A DNA stretch of 64,000 nt from positions 15,666,590-15,730,589 of the forward strand of contig OZ025212.1 of assembly GCA_964019055.1 (NCBI GenBank), in the 5' to 3' direction. The notes under the pieces are model-generated. The model made no database searches and was not told the origin of the DNA. It worked only from the letters and a program-made list of their open reading frames with translations. This stretch comes from Anthopleura xanthogrammica. Taxonomy: Eukaryota; Cnidaria; Anthozoa; Actiniaria; Actiniidae. Position numbers and translations under genes: made by a program. Of this stretch, positions 10,832 through 21,100 are shown piece after piece (the stretch's first letter is position 1; each line of letters begins with the position of its first letter).

Positions 10832-12905
10832 ATGTCTGCACCGACGGGGGATGAAAGAAAGGTCTGTCATGACTCAAGAGACAGGTACTTTGCCTGTGTG
10901 GATTCTAATGGCGGTGATGAGTCTGCTTGTGTGAAGGAAAAGGAATTGTTCAATAAAACCTGTCCTGCTTCATGGGTAAGATAATATGCTATTGTTTCTC
11001 TTGATTGATAGTTTTAAAGTATCATGGTACTCTCCTTGTCAAACAGCTGATTAGCAACTACCTCATCCATTATCTCCCCCCCCCCCCCCTTACCCACCCT
11101 CACCCTCTTTCCCCCCTGTATGGGGGTGGGGGTGTCACCCTAAACTATGGTGCAAGACCCCTTTCATTTCTCTATAAAGGTCAATCAATATCAATCACAA
11201 ATACACTTTTAGCCCCTCCCCTCCCCTCTCCTCCCCTCCATGATAACTTTTAAACTTCATAATGACCCTACTCAAAGGCGAGGGGATTAAATGCCAAGGC
11301 AATTGGGTGAGAACCACTGGTTCTTCTGTTCAATAGCATATCACAGTAATTGTACAGTCTTGCACATGACAGAGAAACCAGTTGGAGGGAGCTGGGAGGA
11401 TAGTGCTTGCACATCAGTTTATAAGTTAAGGTGCATCATGATGTGTGTTTATAGTTATATTATATCATTGATCTATAATCCCATGCCAGAACCTGTTGTT
11501 AATTTTTTATTTATTTTTTCATCCTGTCCAAACAAATGATTAATGTGGATAAATCTGGGAAATTTGCAAGAAGGAATATGCGAACAAAAATACACAAAAA
11601 GTATTGTAATAACTGACATGTATGGATAAAAGTGTTTGAATTTTGATGACATTTGTTGAACTACTGTACATATGGAAACTATAAGACCCTGCAAATATAT
11701 TGTCTTCATGACACTCAATAGGCCTTGGTAGTGTTTGACTGTTGGTGGATGGCCAGTCAAGAAGCAAAATTTTTGGTGATCAAGTATGTTTTTCATTCAT
11801 GAAAAAAATCTTAAATCTTAATTTTTTTGCAAAAATTCAGTATGAAATTACTAGTTATATATACTAAAATAAAAATCATAGTATAAAAGCTGAAAATTCA
11901 GCATAAAATGTTTTTGATCCGGGAAAATCCAATAAACTGAAGTCTATTCCAGTCCAGCCATGCATGGTTACGGATTTTCCAAAATAAAAAATTTATCAAA
12001 AATCAAAGTTTAGAAGCAGAAAATCGAAATTTAGAGGATGGACATGTTTTTGCTATACATTAAGATTATCCAAACCCTTTCAAAAGCTGAAAATTCAACA
12101 AAAAAAATAATTTCGATCCGGGAGGATCCAGCCAACCGAAGTCCATTCCAGTCCAGGCATGCACGGTTCCGGATTTTCCAAAATAAAAAAACCCTCAAAA
12201 CTCGGAATTTAGAAGCATAAATCAAATTTTAAATGTTGGGCAAGTTTTTACTAAAGATAAAGATTCTCCATACCCTTTCAAAAACTGAAAAATCTATTTT
12301 AAAAAATTCAATCTAGGATCCAGTTAACTGAAGTCCAGTTCAGTCCAACTATGCAACATTCCAAATTTTCCAAGATAAAATAAAACCTCTCAAAACTCAG
12401 AATTATGTTTTAGAGTTTCAGCATCTTTTTTACTATGGGCAAAAACTCACTATGCTTTATTAAAAAGAGATATATATACAGTTAGTAGTTCTTCTACTGA
12501 ATAGACCTTGGTAACACATGAAAGTCTCAAAAATACTAAAGTGTTGAACAGTTAGCAGATACCCAGACCCGGATATATTTGCACTGATTTCTAGCTTAGT
12601 ATTTATGTTTCGACTCCATTGACCTGTGCCACCTCTGTACTTGTGGTGGTGTTTCTGTGCGTGATAATGTAAGTCTGGCATGATATAATAATTATCTGCA
12701 ATTTTGGCAGTTCTCATATTTTTTTCACTTGAATACTACCAAATTGGACAACATGTAGTCCTAATTAAAAAAATGTACCAAAACTAACAGTTATTTTTCT
12801 GTTTCAAACTAGGTAAAGTACTTTTCAAGAAAGAAATTATATGATGAATATAAAAAGAAACTGAATACTGAAGGAGCTAAATACGATGATCAATCAAAAA
12901 GCTGA
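10832..12905 (+). CDS. COA6: Cytochrome c oxidase assembly factor 6 (COA6)
   Basis: Two exons, 10832-10975 and 12813-12905, give a 78-residue protein. It has the twin-cysteine CHCH signature of COA6: a C-x9-C pair (VCHDSRDRYFAC) and a C-x10-C pair (ACVKEKELFNKTC), followed by PASWVKYFSRKKLYDEYKKK, close to human COA6 in length and spacing. By family knowledge it works in the mitochondrial intermembrane space on copper delivery to COX2 during complex IV assembly and is imported by the MIA40 route, so it needs no cleaved presequence. The splice falls just after the conserved Trp (GG|GTAAG). The 1.8-kb intron holds a dispersed repeat. Its start codon is head-to-head with CCDC61 and its 3' end faces that of DRC7. 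Confidence 0.93.
11071..11245. repeat. C-rich low-complexity run in COA6 intron
   Basis: A run of about 12 C (from about 11071) is followed by CCACCCTCACCC and later a CCCTCCCCTCCCCTCTCC stretch, with a small GGGGGTGGGGGTG counterpart between. It is simple sequence. The ORF at 11005-11253 that crosses it is an artefact. Confidence 0.7.
11900..12450. repeat. Dispersed repeat, three degenerate copies of about 190 bp
   Basis: A unit with the order ATCCGGGA..ATCCA, ACTGAAGTC.ATTCCAGTCCA, CATGCA.GGTT.CGGATTTTCC, AAAATAAAAA and TTAGAAGCA.AAATC occurs three times in series (starting about 11918, 12114 and 12310). The same unit is found once at about 62062-62180. The third copy is the most eroded. 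Sequence 3' of the array up to about 12770 also resembles the 62330-62410 region near a shared GTAGTCCTAAT or GCAGTCCTATT motif, so the full element is longer than the repeated unit. I cannot assign a superfamily. Confidence 0.75.
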
Positions 12906-13452
12906 ATAAATCCATGGATCTAAGTCTAATGTTGTACAGCAGAGAATCCATCTACTAAGCTCATCAAGACTATTCATATTTATTAATTAGAGACATTGGT
13001 GTTAATCAAAATGACTGTGTGATACTAAGAACTAGACAGTGTGACTGTGTGATACTAAGAACTATGTGTGGTAGTTAAACAGTTGTCCTCCCATAGCTAT
13101 CCCCTAAGGGATCCCTCATCAATCACCACTAAATAAGACTTTTTTTGAGTGAGTTCTTTTCCTGTTTCAAGGGGTTTTTTTTAGCTCTCTACTCTCACTC
13201 CTTCAAAAATCAATACCAGAAAACCTTAGTAGTTGTGTGTAACATTTTAGACATCTGAGGGGATGTCATATACCTACTACAATCTTATCCACATAACTAT
13301 TTGTGATATAAACATTCTCAAGTCAGTAATAAATTTTTTATTCATTGTTATAGCATAGGACAATTCAAATTAACTCTTTTATACAAAATAATAAAACAAT
13401 GTAAATATTGTTGAAAATGGCATGAAAAGAATGCCTAGGATTTTCTCTTGAC
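12906..13452. other. Tail-to-tail intergenic gap COA6 / DRC7
   Basis: 547 bp between convergent stop codons, expected to hold both 3' UTRs. A short direct repeat (GTGACTGTGTGATACTAAGAACTA, twice at about 13011-13065) is the only structure seen. No gene. Confidence 0.6.
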
Positions 13453-16400
13453 TCAATAAAAGAAATCTGCAAGTCTTGGGTCAGTTCTCAGCTTATGCTC
13501 CAACTGCATGTATTTCTGTGGTGCAAGTTCTTTGTGTCTGTAAAAAAAAATGGCCATAAAAATTACTACAAATTTTCATCATTGCAAGTAGTTTCTACTT
13601 ACCACTGTTTTCACTGCTATGTTCTGATCGTGACAACAGTTGCAACAGGGAAATTGGGCAATACACTGCAGTGTCAACCAAACAATTTACATAATCTGAT
13701 TGATAGCAGTGTATTGCCCAATTTCCATGTTGTGACTGTTTTCCCGATCAGTGCTTAGCAATGAAAACAATGGTTATAGGCAGAGCTTCTACTTCTATTT
13801 TTTATCAATTTTAACTTGAGATTAGTACGAATTCTTTACCTGTTAAGTCTCTGTTCAAGGATGTGTATTCTGAACATGGCTTCACTGCAGTAGTTAAGAT
13901 ATTCTTCCTCGTCTTCTTTTGTCATTGAAACTTGGTTTTGTTGATACCAGCTCTGCTTACGCTGAAGTTCTTGAGTTTCCTAAGAAACGAAAAAAATGAG
14001 TCATAATCTAAGAGCCCAGAGAAGAAAAGTCAGTGCTCAATTGCACCTCTTATCCTGGGTCTCAATATGAGAACCATCTGACTGAGGGCCACATAAAGTT
14101 ATTATACCTGTAAAATATCTATTGAGTTGAGTTGAAAGATCGTATTTATCGTGATCAGGCTTGCAACTTGATATTACTAATTTGCGCACACTAGCGTTTC
14201 TCATTGGAGCCCTGTACAGGCAGCCCAGGCAATGACTTTGAGAAGTCCCTGCAGTTTTTATATGAAAAATTGAGGGGGAAAAATAAACTAAAAACATCTT
14301 TACTGGTTTTAAAGTTTAAAATATCGTTTTAAGATCAATTTGCACTGAGTTATCTACAGCCTTTCTCAAGATTAGCTTTGCTTTTTGTGAAACAGTGAAA
14401 TTAGGTTTTTGAGCTAAATAGCCACAAGGTTTTAAAGGGGAAATTTTTGAGGAAATGATTTCCAAAGTAACTTTGGTTCTGACTAAAATATAGGTTAGCA
14501 CGTCATGGGGGAGCACAATTAGTGTCTTTTGGACCATATGTCCAAATAGTGACCATATACTTTTTTGCTTGAGTTCCTTACTTTACTATCGAGGATTTCA
14601 CCTACATTTAATATGTTTTCCTGTCTTAGGTATGTCTTACTATCTAATTTTAAAAGTCCACAAAAATCTCTTGATTTTCACTTTTTCTTAAAGATTTATT
14701 CTTATTTTTATATTTGCACTCGTTCCAATAAGTTTTAATCCACTCCTTCGTAAGGGGGTAGAAAATATAAGAAATATATCGGATCGAAATATAGCACAGT
14801 TTAGCTGAAACGGTCAATGCTTGCGCCTTTTCTCTGCTAAAACCTAAAGTAATGTGGGCGAATAGTTTTGAGATTCTAAGCTACTACCAATAAACCTTTA
14901 AGAAATGAAATTGTTGCAGAAAAAGTTTTGTTTTAGAACTATATTTGGTACAAAAAGTTCTCTGTATATTTTGGGTTTCCTGTGTTATAGAATACCGCTA
15001 AACACCAAGAGTCAGCTGATCAGACCATGAAACATAAGAAATTATATCTAATGCAACAGTGAAAACAAATATGCTTCAAATGTTATGCGTTGCAACATTT
15101 AGCTAACATTTCTTGATCCTGAATACATCGCAGAATTCTGGCCAGTAAAGTACACATTTCATTGGTTAATGCCATCGCGCATTTACCTGCAACACATTGC
15201 AGGTCGTGTTCCATTACACGATGAAACTTGTAAGTTGCGCGCAAGCAGATTTCTATCCTATAACAACGCTGGGCAACAGCTAGTTGCAGAAGTTCCGTGA
15301 CACACAATTTCGTGGCTTCGCGCAACAGTTTCACCGTGTTTTCAAGTATTCATTGATGTCCTGTCGTTCTATCGCTTTATTCTTTCTCAAAAACAAGATA
15401 GTGGTTCATGACTAACTTCCATATGCATTGACCAACTTACTTTTTCAAATCTTGCTTGTATTAAATTAGCCTTGTCAATCAGCCGTTGCTTCAAGTCTTG
15501 AAGACATTCCTCTTTGAGTTTACATGCTTCTGGCCTTTTAATGTGAGGAGGGTCACCAATTTGTGCCAAGAACGGCGCCAAGTAATCCAATTCTCTCTCA
15601 TGTTTCTTCATCGCTTCTTCTCTCTGTTTTCTCTCCAAGTCTTCCCTGTGGAGTTTCGCCTTAACGTTTCTTTCTGTATCATACACAGACACCGCTAGCT
15701 GTGGAGCAGCTTCTTCTGTTATTCTTTGTTGTAAAATCTCTTTGACCTAAGATTTTGAACATATATTGTTAACCTCTGTATCCAAACCTAATCCTTATAA
15801 TCTTATCTTCTCAAATCACGTCTTAATTCTCATCCATTTAAACCGCGTGGCAATAAAAATGGTGCTGGCACAAGAAGGTGCGCTGATAATTAGATTAACA
15901 GCTACAAAAACTACGAACCTCTTCTTCAGATATTCTAACTTGTTGCACGCTTTTCTCCTCGGCATCGACAAGAAATACCAGCATATCATAGACTCTTAGG
16001 TTCTTGGGAGGCTTGCAAAGAGGATCCACCTGAAAAAGACAGGCCAGGCAATTATGACAGAGGTGAATCTTGTTTGTTAACATTTACCAAATTGTCCATA
16101 TGAACCCTGCCCTTCATTCCATTCACTCATTGGTCAAGCCAGGACCATGCTTTGACTGCTGAAACATCGCATGGCTTTACTTCTAAAAGCCCCAACACTT
16201 TTTCTCTACCTCACTTGGTCAAATTTCACGAGCTGTCTTGTTACTAACCTGAAAGGATGTCGTCATATCAGGAGTCATGGTTAATGTACCCCCTTTCTCT
16301 GCAGTGTGTGGTGGTCTAACAAACTCTCGTGTCGAAGCGGTCACTCTGTTGTCCTCGAGGTGAAAAGTCAAGTTGATTCTTTCCTCTGCGATCAGAAACA

Positions 16401-19400
16401 CGCGTTCAGCAACGTCTTCGTGGGCTGGTTTAGCCGAATTGCGGTGAAACCGTTCAACGATTTTCTGGAGAAACAAAAGACTTCATGTCAGTAACTGAAA
16501 ATCACGAATAGCTAGGGAATCGCTTGACTTGATTCACATTTTCGATATATCGGTTCACTGGTCACAGTCAAAGCATTGAATCGAGGCTGTGAGGTAGTTT
16601 CAAAGGATTATTCAAATTTGAACCTTGCAGCCTCGACTGAACAAGTGCTTTGTGTTTGACAAGTGAGACCGATGTATGGAAAATGATGAATAAAAGGTTC
16701 TTTAAATATTTGATTCCAAACTATCAAGCCTGACTGACTTACATACCACTATTGGTCGTGCGTTGTTATCCTGTGGGCCAAATTTCTTTACCCGCTTGCC
16801 AAAGGTCACTTGACGGTGATAAAGGAAATCATCTCGATCAACAAACGATTCAGTCATCTCCTCAGGTGATTCCTCTCTCTTGACTAGACCATCGATACGA
16901 GCGCTAACAAATAAGAATAAAACATGGTAGGACGTGGAAACACGAGCAACAAAATCGCCGATGGAACTTGTCGCGCAACATTGTTGGTTGCAAGATGCAG
17001 AGCGAATGTTGCCCGTACTAGTCTACCCCCCGTGCGCAATAAATTTTCAATGCAGATAGTAAAAACTGAGAGCTTCTACTCCTGCGGCAAAATTGCGCAA
17101 TAAAATTTTGTTGTCTTTCTGAGGAAGAAAACTATTGAAATAGTAGAGAGAATGACATCTACACGTACCTGGAATAAAAAGTCATTGTTCTGTCTGTTTC
17201 AGGTCCAGGAAAAGATGCTTTATACACATGTTCTGCAAAAGAAACGATTTTTTTTAGCGAGGGATTTTCCGTTGTTTCCCCCCAGCAAAACCTATTTCGC
17301 TAATTTTAACTTGGTGCGTAGTTAGCCGTGCCCTGATTTAGATTTGCCTAGAGTTTGTAACAGATCAGGTTGTTTCAGGGTTCATCCTCTATTTTACCTT
17401 GTAAGCAGTCAGGTCTTCCAGGAATGAAGTGCTCTACTATCAGTCCAGTCGTCATATTGTGTGTCTTTGTCTCTATTTTATCGATTCGATGCTTGAAAGC
17501 TTCTCTCTTCTGCATCAGATCATTTACTGTAGCAAGAAAAAAGAAAAACCTTCAGTTATAAAGATTTGAAATCTCGTTCTACTTGCAGCAGAGTTTCGAG
17601 TCTTACATTCATAGTCACTGGTGATTGACAGCCGGGATGACAGCCCATCCTTCAGCAGATAATCAGCAAACTTCTCTAGTCTTGCCTTCTTGTACAGTTT
17701 AGTCTTCTTGCCAAAAGGACACTTTGTTTGGAAATCTATGAAAACAATACGATATCTATTACGGTATCTGTGCATATAAAACAGTAGATATTGGAGGTTG
17801 TGGGTCAGGCCTGACGGACAATCTTTCGGTTGGCCACGCCCAGCAACGATTTCGCGCCAGATCTAACGCGGTTTTTGTAAGGGCACTTCTGCTTCTTTCA
17901 GAAACGCAGACAAAAACGCTAGATGGCGTTCATCTGTACATTTTTTATATTAACGCTGTAAGTTCAGTTTTAGGCCACGTTTATATTATGCAAGGTTTTG
18001 AATATGTGACCAAAGGTGAAGTTGTATCATAAAGTTCTAACCTTTTAAAGACAACTCGATGGGGAGGACCCAAGATGGTGGAAGATCGAAGTCTGACGTT
18101 TCCTCTTCGTTTTCTTCATCATCAAAGTCCAGTTCATCATCTATTGTAGGTAATGCCAGCAAGGGTTTATCAGAACCAGGAAACATGAATTCCCATCTTG
18201 CTGGGTCGCCAAGATCATATACTAAATCCTGTAAAGATAATAAATAGACTGGCGAAATTAATAGAAATGTGATGTACACTCATGTGAGATTTCAATTGTA
18301 AGTGCTCACAACAGCAAAGATTGCTGCATGTGTCCAACTCGGCAATGCTGCCCATTATTATGCTGCAGTGATATCACATGCACAGAATCACAAGGCTGGA
18401 AAAGTGATTCAATTGTAAGTGTTCACGACAGCAAAGATTGCTCCATGTGTCCATCAACTCGGCAATGCTGTTCATTATGCTGCAGTGATACCACGTGCAC
18501 AGAATCACAGGGTTGGACAAGTGCTTCAATTGTTATTGCATGTAACACTGCTCACAACAGCAATGAATGCACCACATGTCCAACCAAGTAATGCTACTCA
18601 TAATCATATCATGTGCAAAACTACAGGGTTGGACAAGTGGCACAATTGTTATTTTGCATGTGACACTGCTCACAACAGCAAAGATTGCAGCATGTGTCCA
18701 ACCCAGCATGCTGCCCATGATCATATGGACAAGGGCTGGACAAGTGCCTCAAATGTTGTAATCAACTTTGCGCCTTCTGACCTGTTTAGACAAGGTGATG
18801 ATGATGGTGTAAATACAGTAGTAATATACTAACCCACCTGTACACCATTTGAGCAATCCTGCATGTTGACCCAGTAGTTCTTGTCATTCCATACACTCTC
18901 AATGCCAAGATAAGCTGGATGGTTTAGAGGATGAGCTGACCCGGTAAGTGACTCAATGAAGAAGCTTTCTGGGACTTCTCTCTTTCCTGATAGTACAAGC
19001 ACCCAACAGTGGACTCTCAGCCCATGAAGCTTGTCAGGTTTGGGTTTCTCTATCTCCTGTATTAAAATATTGGTGTATTTTATTAGTGCAATGATTTGGC
19101 CACTCTTTCACTTTTTTTGGACAAAATCTAGCTTGCGTAGCCAGGTGTTCCTTGTGGGTTCTTTGTGGGGCCGCCACAGAAAGAACCCATTAGGAACACC
19201 TGGCTACACAGGCTATACAATGCTAATGGATAATAATATCTCTCTCTCAAGAGCTTACAGCAATTCTGTTGTCCTCTTCCTGCTTTCTTTTCAATTCCTT
19301 CTCCTCTTCTTCAGCCTGTATTTTGGCTTCTACTTTTGCCTCAAACTTGCTGCTAAGATCCTTCGGTGGTTTGACAGAATATTTCTTCATTTCTTTCTTC

Positions 19401-20726
19401 TGTTTTTCTTTGGATATCTAAAAATGTTCAAAACAATTTAACAAAACTAAAGGGAATTGATGAACTTCAGATTTCTGTTGTTTGGTTTTTGTCAATCAAC
19501 CTCGTGGGAAGTCGCTTCAAACCCATCTCCACTAGCTCCCTGTGTGTCCAAGTTAGAGGGGGAAAACCTCAACTTGACAGAGTTAGGAGGGAAAAGATGG
19601 GCTGTTAACAGTCCAAGACTAAACTATAAATTACCTCATCTTTCTTTTTCAGCATGGGACAGATTTCTCTGGTTTCATCCATGAGTGTTGTCTCTCGTGT
19701 AGCATAACCACAGACACAATATGCATCATAGCCAGCACCGATTAGAAGTGAACATAACAAAATGCTGAACTCAAAGCAGTTTCCCTTCTGCTTTGTCAGG
19801 ACAGTTGTAGAGGAACGCAATGTACTTGGCTGAAAAATTCAATTGAACTGAGTTTTAGACAGATGGTATTCAGTACCTGGTTCATTATTATGTGAAATTT
19901 AGGAAAATATCCATACAATACATGATGGGTTCCAGCCATCCAAATAAGGAAGTTCTGTAGTCTTACCAGATCAATAGGTGGATCCAATGGTTCAAATGTA
20001 ATATAATCAGAAACAAACTGAGCACATCCATCAAAGTCATAGAGTGCTTTGTATTCCAGTAATGTTGGACGAACATATGTGCAAATGAATTTCTGCAAAA
20101 GAAAGAGAATATTTATCACATGCTATAATTGCAATAATAAGTCAGCCAATCAAAAATTTATAAAACATCACAGTCACGGCAAGGCACACACACAGCACTG
20201 AACGTTTCATAGTCATACGAAATCTGATAATAGTGTTGATGATGCAGTGATGCATGATAATGATGATGATGATGATGATGATATACGTGAACCAGATTCT
20301 CGCATCCTACCTCTGTTCCACATTCATTGACTGGATTAAGTAACAGTGGTTTCCTATCTCTGTACAAGTGAACAAACTGTCTTCTGAAGTTCTCAGCAAA
20401 AGACAAGACCAGCTTCTCCTTTGCACTAAGAGTCTTGTACTCATTTGGCAGATTGTCTACATCAGCTCTCTTCTCACTAGAAAATAACATACAAAATGAA
20501 CAATGCATGACAAATATACGTGCTTCTGTTTATCCAGAAACAGCTCTCATTTAGCTTAAAGGTTATTATCAAAATCTAAACTAGAAGATCTATATTCTAG
20601 TACTAAAATATCAACAACTTTAGCATCTTTTTAACCATCAGCAAGTTTAACCCTAAAAACTTACGGTAAAACGACGTCTGGAAGCGAAACTGTGATTTTG
20701 GCCAGCTCTCTTTCTAAAGCCTCCAT
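13453..20726 (-). CDS. DRC7: Dynein regulatory complex subunit 7 (DRC7/CCDC135)
   Basis: About sixteen exons from MEALERELAKITVSLPD at 20726 to a TGA at 13455-13453, roughly 820 residues (human 874). Matches run along the whole protein: LPNEYKTLSAKEK and KPLLLNPVNECGTE (20311-20478), FICTYVRPTLLEYKALYDFD (19965-20093), KQKGNCFEFSILLCSLLIG with GYDAYCVCGYATRET (19636-19831), LVYDLGDPARWEF (18042-18231), KARLEKFADYLL, ERFHRNSAKPAHEDVAERVF (16249-16465), LDYLAPFLAQIGDPPH and LKQRLIDKANLIQARFEK (15442-15748), and RHKELAPQKYMQLEHKLR at the end. By family knowledge DRC7 is part of the axonemal nexin link and is needed for sperm and cilium motility; the Cys in KGNCFEF lies in its transglutaminase-like fold. 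The start faces DCAF5. Confidence 0.95.
13599..13776. mobile_element. MITE family A, copy 1
   Basis: About 178 bp with terminal inverted repeats of about 32 bp (TTACCACTGTTTTCACTGCT at the left, matched by AGCAATGAAAACAATGGTTA at the right). The arms continue inward with AGGGAAATTGGGCAATACAC and its complement. It lies in the last intron of DRC7. A second copy is at 41483-41667. Non-autonomous DNA transposon; the superfamily is not determined. Confidence 0.8.
18302..18740. repeat. Tandem repeat of about 118-130 bp, four copies
   Basis: Copies of a unit starting with GTGCTCACAACAGCAAAGAT begin near 18302, 18419, 18547 and 18665. Each contains CATGTGTCCAAC, an ATGCTG block and GGCTGGA(C/A)AAGTG. 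It lies in a DRC7 intron. Unit length is variable and identity moderate, so it is an old array. The long open frames on both strands here are repeat artefacts. Confidence 0.8.
19131..19213. repeat. Short perfect-arm hairpin in DRC7 intron
   Basis: Arms of about 27 bp (TAGCCAGGTGTTCCTTGTGG plus GTTCTTT, and AAAGAACCCATTAGGAACAC plus CTGGCTA) are separated by a GC-rich 14-bp loop. It has the size and form of a small foldback element. Confidence 0.75.
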
Positions 20727-21100
20727 TATTATTTTCTTATATAACAGCGATCAAGATTATTCTAGAGGAGAAAAAGGGCTTTAAATCAACACAACTTTTC
20801 CTTTTCTTTCTTGCCTTTTGAGCTCAGTCGTTGTTGTCGGTTCCTTGACAACCGCCATAGCAACAAGCTACTAGTTCTAGTCTCTTATCCTCACACGGTC
20901 AAAACATCTTGTTAGTGCTGGGTACTAGAACCTAGTTTTCTCCCACGAGATTTCTTCTCACGGTCAAAATTTGAGTCTTGGAAGAAAAAACCCTCGAAGC
21001 AGACGCTCTTGATGTCACCAAAAAAACCCTCCTAAATCCTGTCTCTTTAGCATCTATCATGTTGCTGAATGTTTAATATAAAAGATACCTGAAGGAAGTG
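20727..21100. promoter_or_regulatory. Bidirectional promoter DRC7 / DCAF5
   Basis: 374 bp between divergent start codons. It contains two similar TCTCACGGTCAAAA or CACACGGTCAAAACA stretches (about 20891-20912 and 20957-20971) and TTGACAACCGCCATAGCAAC (about 20847-20870). The last resembles the X-box type sites of RFX factors that drive ciliary genes, which would suit DRC7; this is a by-eye motif reading only. Confidence 0.45.

Noticed and set aside
15083..15334. 83-codon minus-strand ORF with several Cys inside DRC7 intron
   Set aside because: No homologue, no matching splice phase with neighbouring DRC7 exons, and the protein is complete without it.
18328..18832. ORFs of 87-137 codons on the plus strand, Cys/Thr rich
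   Set aside because: They follow the 118-130-bp tandem repeat in a DRC7 intron and shift frame with it.
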